A stretch of 48,783 bases of DNA from Bacteroidales bacterium (GCA_021163295.1 JAGGXD010000120.1:1-48783); one strand, 5' to 3'; counted from the first letter of the stretch, positions 34,002 to 43,000 are shown. A program made the numbers and translations. Notes: generated by a model from the letters alone, not told the origin.

Positions 34002-36359
34002 ATGAAGAAGCTATTAAACCCTGATAACAGGACATCTTCCGTTGTATTGTTAATTTTTGGTTTTTTATTATTCACATCACAAGTTTATTCACAAAAGCCA
34101 AAACCTCTTACCAATGGGAATGAAAGACTGGCTCAGTTTGAGTTATATAAACAAATGGCTGAATCTTCCCAATATAAAGATCTTAAATGGCAATTTGTCG
34201 GACCATTAAATGTAAGCGGTCGCTGTACCGACATTGAGGTTGTTACACCAAAAGGGGAAAGCTATACTATTTATGTTGCTTCTGCATCAGGCGGAGTATG
34301 GAAAACAGAAAATGAGGGCACATCCTGGGAACCGATTTTTGATCAGGCAGCTTCTGCATCAATCGGGGATATTGCACTTGACCCTTCCAATCCGGATGTT
34401 TTGTGGGTAGGAACCGGTGAGGCAAATATTTTTCGGAGTTCACAATCAGGTTCAGGCATTTATAAAACTTCAGACAAAGGGAAAACCTGGAGTCACATGG
34501 GTCTGGAAAATTCTCTGACAATTTCCCGTATTATAGTACATCCGCAAAACAGTAATGTTGTTTGGGTGGCGGTGTCGGGTAATGAATGGACACCCAATAA
34601 AGAAAGAGGTATATATAAAACCACTGACGGAGGTGTAACCTGGAAAAAAATCCTGTATGTCAATGAGTTAACAGGAGCCAATGATCTGGTAATACATCCG
34701 GCAAATCCTGATATCCTCTATGCCACCACCTGGCAGCGTATCCGGAAAAAATGGAATGATCCCCGTAATGAGACCGGTTATGACGGTAGTGGAATTTGGA
34801 AAACTACAAATGGCGGGGAAGATTGGAATCCTGTAAATAATGGCTTACCCGAAGCTCGTTACAGAGGCAGGATCGGGATCGATATCGCACGGTCAAACCC
34901 TGATGTTTTATATGCTTTTGTAGATAATTATGAGATTATTAGAAAAAGTGAAGATGACGAATCTGATTCATATGGTAGACCAAAAGGGGGTGTAATCAAA
35001 GGTGCTACAATTTACAAGACAGATAATAGTGGTGAAAAATGGACAAAAGTAAGTGGACAGACAGAGAAAATGGAAAAATATATGGAACGGCATTCTGCTA
35101 CATATGGCTGGGTATTCGGTCAGATGCGTGTTGATCCGAATGATGAAAATACTATTTACACCATGGGACTGGCTTTGAATGTTTCCAATGACGGTGGGAA
35201 AACCTTTAAACGATTGCGAGGTATGCACGGTGATCATCACGGACTTTGGATTGATCCGGATAATTCAAATTATCTTGTAAATACAAACGATGGAGGCATT
35301 TGTGTTTCTTATGACAAAGGAGCTAACTGGCGATGTTTTATCAGCGAACTTCCTCTGTCACAATTTTTCAATATTGCAGTAGACACTGAAGAACCATTCC
35401 ATGTATATGGATCAATCCAGGATCATGGCAGTCGCCGCGGCGTAGTTGACCTGAGCCGGGGAAGAAATAATATCCCGGCAATGGATTTTGAATATGCCCC
35501 TGGTGGTGAAGGCAGCAATCATGTTATTGACCCAAGAAATCCTGATCTTGTTTACTCAGCCGGATTTTACGGTACTCTTAACAAATCAGATCTTTCCAAA
35601 AAGGAAAGACGTGGGCGAAGCAAGACGATCATGCCAAAAACGTATAAAAACGAACCTAAACTTCGCGGGCAATGGCTTGCTCCCTTTATTCTCTCACCAC
35701 ATAACCCTGATATTGTTTATCATGGAATGCAATATCTTTTCCGCTCTCTGGATAAGGGAAGCACCTGGGATCGGATTAGCCCTGATCTGACCTATAATGA
35801 TCCTGAGAAATTGGGGGATATACCTTACCAGACAATCTTTTCTATCTCCGAATCCCCTATTAAATCCGGTTTAATATATGCAGGTACAGATGACGGACGT
35901 ATTCATATTACAAAAAACGGCGGAAAAAACTGGAATGAAATTACTTTAGGTCTAGTGAAAAACAGATGGATATCAAGGGTTGTTGCTTCAGAAAATAAAA
36001 TGAGCAGAGTTTATCTTACCCAGAATGGGAAGAGGAATGATGATTTTGCTCCTTATGTGTGGAAATCAGAAGATTACGGCAAAACATGGGAAAACATTAC
36101 TGCAAACATACCATTGGGACCAGTGAATGTTATACGAGAAGATCCATCAAATGAAAAAATACTTTATCTAGGTACCGATACCGGAGTTTATACATCTACC
36201 GACCGGGGTAAAAGCTGGAATGTACTTGGTGATCTTCCCACCGTTTATGTTCAGGATCTGGTAATCCAGGCAAGAGATAACATCCTTGTTATTGCAACTC
36301 ACGGCAGAGGTATTTGGGCAATTGATGTTACGCCTGTAAATAATCAGGGAAAAAAATAA
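34002..36359 (+). CDS. Exported sortilin/VPS10-like beta-propeller protein with Asp-box repeats
   Basis: A 785-residue exported protein. A signal peptide ends near residue 30. The mature protein is made of BNR/Asp-box repeats (S/T-x-D-x-G-x-x-W); I count eleven: ENEGTSW, SDKGKTW, TDGGVTW, TNGGEDW, DNSGEKW, NDGGKTF, YDKGANW, LDKGSTW, KNGGKNW, EDYGKTW, TDRGKSW. This suggests one or two propellers, as in VPS10/sortilin or xyloglucanase-like folds. No catalytic pair is evident and there is no type IX secretion sorting domain at the C-terminus (ends VNNQGKK), so it is probably periplasmic. A PIG-L deacetylase gene follows after 52 bases. Ligand unknown. Confidence 0.82.
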   Translation: MKKLLNPDNRTSSVVLLIFGFLLFTSQVYSQKPKPLTNGNERLAQFELYKQMAESSQYKDLKWQFVGPLNVSGRCTDIEVVTPKGESYTIYVASASGGVWKTENEGTSWEPIFDQAASASIGDIALDPSNPDVLWVGTGEANIFRSSQSGSGIYKTSDKGKTWSHMGLENSLTISRIIVHPQNSNVVWVAVSGNEWTPNKERGIYKTTDGGVTWKKILYVNELTGANDLVIHPANPDILYATTWQRIRKKWNDPRNETGYDGSGIWKTTNGGEDWNPVNNGLPEARYRGRIGIDIARSNPDVLYAFVDNYEIIRKSEDDESDSYGRPKGGVIKGATIYKTDNSGEKWTKVSGQTEKMEKYMERHSATYGWVFGQMRVDPNDENTIYTMGLALNVSNDGGKTFKRLRGMHGDHHGLWIDPDNSNYLVNTNDGGICVSYDKGANWRCFISELPLSQFFNIAVDTEEPFHVYGSIQDHGSRRGVVDLSRGRNNIPAMDFEYAPGGEGSNHVIDPRNPDLVYSAGFYGTLNKSDLSKKERRGRSKTIMPKTYKNEPKLRGQWLAPFILSPHNPDIVYHGMQYLFRSLDKGSTWDRISPDLTYNDPEKLGDIPYQTIFSISESPIKSGLIYAGTDDGRIHITKNGGKNWNEITLGLVKNRWISRVVASENKMSRVYLTQNGKRNDDFAPYVWKSEDYGKTWENITANIPLGPVNVIREDPSNEKILYLGTDTGVYTSTDRGKSWNVLGDLPTVYVQDLVIQARDNILVIATHGRGIWAIDVTPVNNQGKK

Positions 36360-36411
36360 AGCAGACAGTTATAGTAATACTCTAAATAATAAATTTTTTA
36401 AACTTTAAGTC

Positions 36412-37251
36412 ATGCGTAAAATACTGTTTTTATTCGCTCTTTCGCTAATTTTTCAATTTTCACTCAATGGACAACCAAAAGTTCCTATTGAAGAATGGAC
36501 CGGAAAAACTATTTTATTTATCGGTGCACATCCTGATGATGATGCCATGTCGTTTGGCACAATGGCTATGTTGCAGGATCACGGAAACCAGATTTATATT
36601 GTTATTTTAACCTCGGGGAATGTGGGAACCCTGGATCCGAAAATTTCAAAAACAGATCTTGCCAGAATTCGCAAAAAGGAAGAAATTGATGCACTGGCAG
36701 AACTTGGAATCCCTGCTGATCATTATGTAAATATGGGATATACCGATGGAATGCTGGAATTGCAGAACAAAGAAGAGATAATGAGGCTACTGGTCAGGCA
36801 AATAAGAAAATATAAACCGGATGTTTTAGTTGCTTTTGACCCGGGAAAGGGGAAAATGCGATGGCATAAAGCCGATCACAGATCCGCCTGCTGGCTTGCT
36901 GCCGATGCATGCCGGGCAGCAATGTGGCCTTTACTTTACGAGGGACAAATAATTCAGGAAAACCTTAAAGCTCATGAAGTACGTGAATACCTCTTGTTTG
37001 ATGGTTTTCCGGAAGATTTTAATACTGAAGTTGATATTACTCAATACCAGGACATTAAAATTAATGCAGTATTAAAATATGTCAGTCAGTTTACTGCATC
37101 AGGCTGGTCAAAATATGAAGGTCCTGAAATGTCTGCAGATGAAGAAAAACAATTCAGGGAACGGTTAAGAAAAAGATTGATTTTTAAAAATGACAAAGTA
37201 ATAGAACAATTCAGATATTATTCAGGTTCACCTGAGGAGATTGGAAGATAA
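36412..37251 (+). CDS. Exported PIG-L family deacetylase
   Basis: A 279-residue exported zinc-dependent N-deacetylase of the PIG-L/LmbE family. A signal peptide ends near residue 20 (FSLNGQ). The metal motif AHPDDD is at residues 39-44 and the second metal/catalytic block HKADH at 152-156. R-x-K-K-E-E at about 86-91 is the usual conserved helix. Substrates in the family are N-acetylglucosamine-containing compounds; the one here is unknown. ATG start, 52 bases after the propeller gene. Confidence 0.88.
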   Translation: MRKILFLFALSLIFQFSLNGQPKVPIEEWTGKTILFIGAHPDDDAMSFGTMAMLQDHGNQIYIVILTSGNVGTLDPKISKTDLARIRKKEEIDALAELGIPADHYVNMGYTDGMLELQNKEEIMRLLVRQIRKYKPDVLVAFDPGKGKMRWHKADHRSACWLAADACRAAMWPLLYEGQIIQENLKAHEVREYLLFDGFPEDFNTEVDITQYQDIKINAVLKYVSQFTASGWSKYEGPEMSADEEKQFRERLRKRLIFKNDKVIEQFRYYSGSPEEIGR

Positions 37252-37327
37252 TCAAAAAAAATAAAAACTATTTTGTCAGAATAAAAGAAAGAACTATACT
37301 GCGTCTTTTTTATAAAGCTTTTACTGA

Positions 37328-38167
37328 ATGAATTTAATCACAAGAGCATTTACAATGATCCGTTCAGGTCTCTCAACGGATCATTATTATGAAGTTATGA
37401 ATTACGCTCTTAAGAGGGTCAATAATGATGACTTCACAATGTTACACTATCCTTTATACATAAATAAATCTGACACTTTTTTGCAGGCTCAGGAAAACCT
37501 TACTGACCACTGCATCTCAAGGATCGACTCTCTAAATAATAAAACCATTCTTGAAATTGGCTGCGGAAACGGGGTGCAAACAAAATATATACTTAACAAA
37601 TATAAACCAAAAAGCATAACCGGCATTGACCTGAATAAGGAGAATATCAAAATTGCCAACCGTGAAAAAGAACGCAGAGGAATAAAAAATGCATATTTCC
37701 GAGTTGATGATGCCCAACAATTATCAAAATTCAAAGATGATTCAATTGATGTAATAATCAATATAGAAAGTGCATTTCATTATCCTGACAAACCTTTATT
37801 CCTGAAGCAGCTTTTTCGTGTACTTAAACCCGGGGGGCATTTCCTTATTGCAGATATTCTAACTTCTCACAAGAAAAAAAAGTGGTTTAAAAAGAGCTGG
37901 AAGAAAAAAATGGTTTTTCACCACTGGGATCAAAAAAAGTATGAAACAGAATTCGTCAAAGCAAAACTTAAAATCACCCGGTTTGAAGATATTACATCAG
38001 GAGTAACAGATGGATTCAGAAATTACAGGACATGGCTGAAAGATATGAAAAAGGGAAGTTTTCTTGAAAACCAGTTTTTTAAACTTTTCTATATAATCAA
38101 TGTTAGATTAAACATTTATTTGCTACGTACAAAGCGTCAGTATTGCATTTTCTCAGGGATAAAATAA
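37328..38167 (+). CDS. SAM-dependent methyltransferase, class I
   Basis: A 279-residue cytosolic methyltransferase. SAM-binding motif I ILEIGCGNG is at residues 74-82, the acidic residue closing strand 2 is in ITGIDLNKENI, motif II-like FKDDSIDVIINIESAFHY follows, and LKPGGHFLIADI is the post-motif strand. The C-terminal part is basic (HKKKKWFKKSWKKKM), which may hold it to the membrane or to nucleic acid. The pattern resembles sterol/phospholipid or small-molecule methyltransferases. Substrate unknown. ATG start. Confidence 0.82.
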   Translation: MNLITRAFTMIRSGLSTDHYYEVMNYALKRVNNDDFTMLHYPLYINKSDTFLQAQENLTDHCISRIDSLNNKTILEIGCGNGVQTKYILNKYKPKSITGIDLNKENIKIANREKERRGIKNAYFRVDDAQQLSKFKDDSIDVIINIESAFHYPDKPLFLKQLFRVLKPGGHFLIADILTSHKKKKWFKKSWKKKMVFHHWDQKKYETEFVKAKLKITRFEDITSGVTDGFRNYRTWLKDMKKGSFLENQFFKLFYIINVRLNIYLLRTKRQYCIFSGIK

Positions 38168-38469
38168 GTTTCCTGCTTTCCTGGTTTTACAATTAATGCT
38201 TTTTAATAGCTTTTTTTTATAATCAATAAAGATTTCTTTATTTTGTCTGAAAATTAAGCGGATTAGAAAAAAAATCCTGGCTGAATAGTAATAAACAGTG
38301 TTGCAGTGAAAAAGAACGAATCAAAGAGATGCAGAGATACAAAGAAGAGAGAAAAAGTGAAGAAAGAAGAAAAGTGAGAAGAATTAAAAGTTCAAAGTTA
38401 AAGATAGGTTCCGGGCGCCAGGTGTCGACTCATTTTGAATTTTAGTCTATATAATACAAACTAATAACA
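38168..38469. other. 302-base intergenic region before pgi
   Basis: It begins with a weak hairpin and a T8 run near 38211-38218, a possible terminator for the methyltransferase gene. A purine-rich stretch at 38305-38386 follows, containing two octamers (GAGATGCA, GAGATACA at 38326-38341) that decay into A/G-rich sequence. Next are two heptamers AAAGTTC, AAAGTTA at 38387-38400, then a GC-rich patch (38410-38428). An open frame at 38329-38445 (38 residues) crosses this but has no independent support. No exact TAnnTTTG promoter is seen for pgi. Confidence 0.5.
38326..38403 (+). repeat. Octamer and heptamer words upstream of pgi
   Basis: GAGATGCA and GAGATACA form one pair of 8-bp units (38326-38341). 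AAAGTTC and AAAGTTA plus AAG form 7-bp units (38387-38403). The heptamer is the same word as in lysS at 27733-27764, ten kilobases away. Between them is purine-rich degenerate sequence. Confidence 0.6.
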
Positions 38470-39822
38470 ATGGAATCAATAAGAATTAATTTTGACCAGA
38501 CATTCAATTTTTTTCCGGAACAGGAATATACAAAGCAGCTGAAGCCTGCAAGCAAAAAATTAAAATCGCTGCATGATAAAACAGGTGCCGGTAACGATTT
38601 CCTGGGCTGGTTGAATCTCCCCTCGGCTATTAACGATAACCAGACTAATGAGATAATTGCTGCTGCTAACGAATTACGCAATGAGGTTGATGTTATTGTA
38701 GTTATTGGTATTGGGGGTTCATATCTGGGAGCAAAAGCTGTTATCGAAGCGTGTAATCACAGTTTTGATCAATTACTTTCAGAAAGGGAAGCGCCACTTA
38801 TTTTGTTCGCCGGTCAGAACCTTAGTCAGGATTATCTTTCCGATCTGCTCGAAGTAATTGATGATAAGAACTATGGAATTGTTGTTATCTCAAAATCCGG
38901 CACAACCACCGAGCCGGCTCTGGCATTCAGAATACTGAAGAATCACCTGGAATCAAAGATTGGTAAAAAACTTGCTTGTAAAAGGATAGTAGCCATTACC
39001 GACAAAAAAAAAGGAGCACTAAAACAACTTGCTAACAAAGAAGGCTATAAAACTTTTGTAATTCCTGACGATGTTGGTGGAAGGTTTTCAGTACTTACTC
39101 CTGTTGGATTGTTTCCTATTGCATTGGCAGGTATCTCAATTATTAACCTGATTGAGGGAGCCCGATTCATGGAGAAAATCACAGGGTTGGATATTGCACC
39201 TGAAAAAAATCCGGCTATTCAATATTCTATCATACGTAATTTGTTATACCGGCATGGCAGAAAAATCGAGATTTTCGTTAATTATAATCCAAAACTCCGG
39301 TTCCTTGCTAAATGGTGGAAGCAATTGTATGGCGAAAGTGAGGGAAAAGAAGGCAAAGGCATCTACCCTTCAGCAGTTGATTTTACAACCGATCTGCATT
39401 CAATGGGACAATATATACAGGAAGGTGAGAGAACAATGTTTGAGACTGTTATTTCTGTTAACAAATCCAATAAGCAATTAAGTATCCCACATGATAAAAC
39501 TAATCTTGATAAGTTGAATTACCTTGCCGGTAAATCAATGGATGAAGTAAACAAGATGGCTGAAATTGGAACTATGCTTGCCCACGTTGACGGAGGAGTC
39601 CCCAACATACATATTGAAATACCTTCTCTGAACGAATTCTATCTCGGACAACTTATCTACTTATTTGAAAAAGCGTGTCCTGTAAGCGGGTATCTGATTG
39701 GAATAAACCCTTTTAATCAGCCCGGGGTGGAAGCATATAAAAAGAACATGTTTGCTCTTCTGGGTAAACCAGGTTTTGAAGAAGAATCGGTTAGACTCAG
39801 GAATAAAATTAAATTATCGTAA
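38470..39822 (+). CDS. pgi: Glucose-6-phosphate isomerase
   Basis: Interconverts glucose-6-phosphate and fructose-6-phosphate in glycolysis and gluconeogenesis. The 450-residue protein is of the short bacterial type. Visible: IGIGGSYLGAKA, the phosphate-binding VISKSGTTTEPA, DDVGGRFSVLTPVG, YGESEGKEGKGIYP with the catalytic glutamate, the histidine region DGGVPNIHIEIP, and the PGI signature GINPFNQPGVEAYK. ATG start. An EamA transporter follows five bases after the stop. Confidence 0.97.
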   Translation: MESIRINFDQTFNFFPEQEYTKQLKPASKKLKSLHDKTGAGNDFLGWLNLPSAINDNQTNEIIAAANELRNEVDVIVVIGIGGSYLGAKAVIEACNHSFDQLLSEREAPLILFAGQNLSQDYLSDLLEVIDDKNYGIVVISKSGTTTEPALAFRILKNHLESKIGKKLACKRIVAITDKKKGALKQLANKEGYKTFVIPDDVGGRFSVLTPVGLFPIALAGISIINLIEGARFMEKITGLDIAPEKNPAIQYSIIRNLLYRHGRKIEIFVNYNPKLRFLAKWWKQLYGESEGKEGKGIYPSAVDFTTDLHSMGQYIQEGERTMFETVISVNKSNKQLSIPHDKTNLDKLNYLAGKSMDEVNKMAEIGTMLAHVDGGVPNIHIEIPSLNEFYLGQLIYLFEKACPVSGYLIGINPFNQPGVEAYKKNMFALLGKPGFEEESVRLRNKIKLS

Positions 39823-39827
39823 GTCAC

Positions 39828-40739
39828 ATGTCAATAAATCCAAGAAATAAGGGGTATCTTTTTGCATTAGGAGCATCATTTGCCCTGGCAAATTCATTTG
39901 TATTCAGCAAAGCTGCTCTAATGGAAATCCAAATGGTTCAGTTTGGTGTAGTCTGGTTCGGCATGGGATTAGTCTGGAACTCAATTTATATCATATACCG
40001 TAAAAGGAAACTAACAACAATACGCGGAAAAGGCTTATGGGTAAATATTGTTATTGCAATACTTGAGGCATTGGCAACAGGACTATTCTACATTGCCATC
40101 AATAAAATGGAAAATCCTGCAATTGTTTCCTTTATTGGTAATATTGGACCGGTTTTTGTCACGATTCTTGGAATCACCCTTCTGAAAGAAAGATTTAACC
40201 GGGTTGAAATAGCAGGAATACTTATTGCTATTGGTGGCCTTTTTCTTATAAACTATAATCCTTCCTTCACCTGGAAAAATATGTTTCTTGAAGGGACTGT
40301 ATATGTTGTCCTTGCTTCATTTTTCTTTTCCATTGCAGCCATTATTGCCAGAAAATATAATAACTATATCGAAGGGTCGGAGTTATCATTCGTCCGTGTA
40401 TTACTGTTATTCGTTTCATTTGTAATTCTTTTTCTTTTCTCATCCTCTGATTTAGAAATCTCATCCCGCGCCTTAATTAATATGTCAATAGGCTCAGTAC
40501 TGGAAACACTTATTACAATTGTTCTTGCATACGAAGCATTCAAGTATATTGAAGCAACAAGAAACTCACTTGTACTCAGCACAAGAAGTTTGTTTGTGTT
40601 ATTAAGCGCCTATTTGTATTTTCATCTTTTTCCCGACACATTCCAGGTAATGGGAGGATTGCTTACAATTGTTGGGGTAGTTGCTATAACTTCAGGGCAA
40701 ATGCTTTTAAAGAAAAAAGTAACCAAAAATAAAGCATAA
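39828..40739 (+). CDS. EamA/DMT-family transporter
   Basis: A 303-residue inner-membrane protein with about ten helices arranged as two EamA repeats (first half with ENPAIVSFIGNIGPVFVTIL and LKERF; second half with YIEATRNSLVLSTRSLFVLLSAY). The family exports or imports metabolites such as amino acids or nucleotide sugars; the substrate cannot be told. ATG start five bases after the pgi stop, so probably co-transcribed. A degenerate heptamer array begins 12 bases after the stop. Confidence 0.85.
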   Translation: MSINPRNKGYLFALGASFALANSFVFSKAALMEIQMVQFGVVWFGMGLVWNSIYIIYRKRKLTTIRGKGLWVNIVIAILEALATGLFYIAINKMENPAIVSFIGNIGPVFVTILGITLLKERFNRVEIAGILIAIGGLFLINYNPSFTWKNMFLEGTVYVVLASFFFSIAAIIARKYNNYIEGSELSFVRVLLLFVSFVILFLFSSSDLEISSRALINMSIGSVLETLITIVLAYEAFKYIEATRNSLVLSTRSLFVLLSAYLYFHLFPDTFQVMGGLLTIVGVVAITSGQMLLKKKVTKNKA

Positions 40740-40750
40740 TTAGAAGTTGC

Positions 40751-40785
40751 TTGGTTCTTGGTACTGGGTGCTGGTTACCGGAACC
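40751..40785 (+). repeat. Degenerate heptamer array after the EamA gene
   Basis: Five 7-bp units in register: TTGGTTC, TTGGTAC, TGGGTGC, TGGTTAC, CGGAACC. It begins 12 bases after the EamA stop in the same direction. The first and last units can also pair (GGTTC/GAACC), so a hairpin is an alternative reading. Confidence 0.6.
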
Positions 40786-40794
40786 CTATGCATA

Positions 40795-40829
40795 TAACTC
40801 TTAGCTCTTAGCTCTTTGCACTTTGCTCT
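40795..40829 (-). repeat. Heptamer tandem array across the stop of the cDPG-synthase-like gene
   Basis: Read in the gene direction, five 7-bp units: AGAGCAA, AGTGCAA, AGAGCTA, AGAGCTA, AGAGTTA. The stop TAA (40803-40801) lies between the fourth and fifth units, so the last residues (KSKVQRAKS) are encoded by the array. It faces the array that follows the convergent EamA gene, only nine bases away. Confidence 0.9.
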
Positions 40830-42150
40830 TCACAAATTTATCAATTACTTCTTCAAGATTAGGATCACCAATTACCTGTAGATCATAATACACCCTGGTA
40901 TTGGGTTTCTGGATATTAATAATCCTGTTCAGATCAATCGGTGTTCCAATAACCACCGAGTCACACTCGGTATTATTTATAGTTTTCTCAAGGTCTTTCA
41001 ACTGTTGATCACCATATCCCATTGCCGGCAACAGAGTTCCGATATTCGGATATATTTTAAAAGTCTCCGAAAGTTTCCCGACAGTATAAGGACGTGGATC
41101 AATTATTTCGGCAGCACCAAATTTCCTGGCAGCTACAGTACCGGCACCAATTTTCATTCCCCCGTGAGTAAGAGTTGGACCGTCTTCAATAATAAGCACT
41201 TTTTTCCCTTTAATAACCGAAGGATCATCTACTTTAATTGGAGAAGCGGCATCAATAACTATTGCATCAGGAGCTGCTTTTTCAATACTCTCCCTGACAG
41301 TTTGAATATCTTCAGGTGCAGCGGTATCCATCTTGTTAATAACAACTACATCAGCCAGGCGCAATGTAACTTCTCCCGGGTAATATTTTAATTCATGACC
41401 GGCACGATGCGGATCAACAACAGTAATAGAAAGATCTGATTTGTAAAATGAAAAATCATTATTACCACCATCCCACAGAATAACATCACATCCATTTGGA
41501 TCCACCTCAGCTTCACGCAAAATCGCCTCATAATCCACACCGGCATAAATAACATTTCCCCTTATAACATGCGGTTCGTATTCTTCCATTTCTTCGACTG
41601 TACAATTATGTTTTGCCAGGTCTTTAACATCAGCAAACCTCTGCACTTTTTGCGCAACAAGATCGCCATATGGCATTGGGTGTCTTACTGCAACCACTTT
41701 AAGTCCTTTTTCCAATAAAATTTCGATAACCCGTCTTGATGTCTGACTTTTTCCACATCCGGTGCGTACTGCACACACAGAAATAACCGGTTTGTTACTT
41801 TTAATCATTGTATCGCCCGGTCCGAGTAATACAAAATTAGCTCCTGCAGCATTAACAATTGCGCTTACCGACATTGCTTTTTGATAAGTAACATCACTAT
41901 ATGAAAACACACAATCACTTACATTAAGATCAATGATGAGTTTTGTCAATTCCTCTTCACCGTATATAGGAATACCATCCGGATAAAGGATGCCTGCTAA
42001 ACCTGCAGGATATTTTCTGCCATCAATATCAGGTATCTGGGCAGCTGTAAAAGCAACAACATTATAATCCTGATTGCCGCGAAAGTATGTATTAAAATTA
42101 TGAAAATCCCTTCCGGCGGCACCAATTATTATGACATTTTTTTTTGCCAT
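40801..42150 (-). CDS. Cyclic 2,3-diphosphoglycerate synthase-like GTPase
   Basis: A 449-residue cytosolic P-loop protein resembling archaeal cyclic 2,3-diphosphoglycerate synthetase. N-terminal Rossmann-like part (NVIIIGAAGRDFHNFN), then a P-loop RTGCGKSQTS at 129-138, RHPMPYGDL, ILWDGGNNDFSFYKSDL, VVDPHRAGHELKYYPGE and VVINKMD. ATG start with a strong AGGAGG four bases upstream. The last nine or so residues come from a heptamer repeat. In methanogens the product is an osmolyte and phosphate store; bacterial homologues are uncharacterised, so activity is inferred from family likeness only. A TACATTTG promoter element lies at 42206-42213. Confidence 0.8.
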   Translation of the reverse strand: MAKKNVIIIGAAGRDFHNFNTYFRGNQDYNVVAFTAAQIPDIDGRKYPAGLAGILYPDGIPIYGEEELTKLIIDLNVSDCVFSYSDVTYQKAMSVSAIVNAAGANFVLLGPGDTMIKSNKPVISVCAVRTGCGKSQTSRRVIEILLEKGLKVVAVRHPMPYGDLVAQKVQRFADVKDLAKHNCTVEEMEEYEPHVIRGNVIYAGVDYEAILREAEVDPNGCDVILWDGGNNDFSFYKSDLSITVVDPHRAGHELKYYPGEVTLRLADVVVINKMDTAAPEDIQTVRESIEKAAPDAIVIDAASPIKVDDPSVIKGKKVLIIEDGPTLTHGGMKIGAGTVAARKFGAAEIIDPRPYTVGKLSETFKIYPNIGTLLPAMGYGDQQLKDLEKTINNTECDSVVIGTPIDLNRIINIQKPNTRVYYDLQVIGDPNLEEVIDKFVKSKVQRAKS

Positions 42151-42154
42151 TTTT

Positions 42155-42160
42155 CCTCCT
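42155..42160 (-). promoter_or_regulatory. Strong Shine-Dalgarno before the cDPG-synthase-like gene
   Basis: AGGAGG four bases before the ATG. A full match is unusual here, since most genes of this window have weak or no Shine-Dalgarno sequence. Confidence 0.75.
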
Positions 42161-42205
42161 TTTTTTATGTTTTAGTATAAATTTTTAATTTTCCCAAAAG
42201 TAACA

Positions 42206-42213
42206 CAAATGTA
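42206..42213 (-). promoter_or_regulatory. -7 element for the cDPG-synthase-like gene
   Basis: Minus strand TACATTTG, an exact TAnnTTTG match, about 55 bases before the ATG at 42150. A TTTG at 42231-42228 is present but only 14 bases away, closer than usual. Confidence 0.45.
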
Positions 42214-42376
42214 ATCTATTGCATTTACAAATATCTGATTGAGGCATATGTTAAAAATCATGAATTGCATTTCTCTACATAATTATCACACAATCAGTTT
42301 TTTTCTGTAAAAAAAATCATTTTGGAGCAACCTTTTAACCATTTTGTACATCTTATTAATAGAAGACAGCAAAACC

Positions 42377-43000
42377 ATGAACTTTCTAGCACATGCACAT
42401 CTTTCCGGAAACTCTGATGAAATCGGCATTGGGAATTTTATTGGTGATTATGTCAAAGGGAGCAACTATAACAACTATCCTGACATGATAAAAAAAGGCA
42501 TTCTTCTTCACCGGAGCATCGACGATTTCACCGACCATCATCCTATTGTTCACCATAGTAAGGCTATTTTATATAAAAAATACCGTAGATATTCCGGTGT
42601 TATCGTGGATATTTTTTACGACCATTTCCTAACCCTTGAATGGAATAATTTCTCACAGCAACCACTACCGGATTTTATCTCTAATTTTTACGACAATCTT
42701 TTCATTCATTATGCTTTCTTGCCAAATGAAATAAAAGATTTCCTCCCAACATGCCTGAATGAAAATTGGATTAACACATATGGCACTATCAAAGGGATAA
42801 AGAGAACTTTTAAGAAAATGAGCAGAAGGACATCGCTACCTAAAAAATCGTGGCAGTCTGTAAGGGAATTGAAAAAGAACTATTCCGTTTTCCGTGAAGA
42901 TTTTGTAGAGTTTTATCCTCTTCTGATCAATTTTGTTGAAGAGAAATATAATATTGATATAGAATATCCACAAACCGGTCTTCTCAAAGAATCAGTTTAA
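42377..43000 (+). CDS. acpH: Acyl carrier protein phosphodiesterase (AcpH family)
   Basis: A 207-residue HD-like metal enzyme of the ACP phosphodiesterase family, which removes 4'-phosphopantetheine from holo-ACP. Visible: NFLAHAHLSGNSDEIGIGNFIGDYVKG at the N-terminus, GILLHRSIDDFTDHHP with the metal-binding His/Asp residues, and VDIFYDHFLTLEW. The frame is open to a TTG at 42344, but the ATG at 42377 gives the family's usual MNFLAHA start. The stop overlaps that of rodA by four bases at a GTTTAAAC palindrome, so both genes end in Val-stop. Confidence 0.88.
   Translation: MNFLAHAHLSGNSDEIGIGNFIGDYVKGSNYNNYPDMIKKGILLHRSIDDFTDHHPIVHHSKAILYKKYRRYSGVIVDIFYDHFLTLEWNNFSQQPLPDFISNFYDNLFIHYAFLPNEIKDFLPTCLNENWINTYGTIKGIKRTFKKMSRRTSLPKKSWQSVRELKKNYSVFREDFVEFYPLLINFVEEKYNIDIEYPQTGLLKESV

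Noticed and set aside
38329-38445. A 38-codon open frame (MQRYKEERKSEERRK...) before pgi
   Set aside because: It runs through the purine-rich octamer/heptamer tract, has no ribosome-binding site or promoter, and its composition is what translated simple repeat gives.
41005-41391. A 128-codon open frame opposite the cDPG-synthase-like gene
   Set aside because: Antisense shadow; the minus-strand gene has strong motifs and a strong ribosome-binding site.
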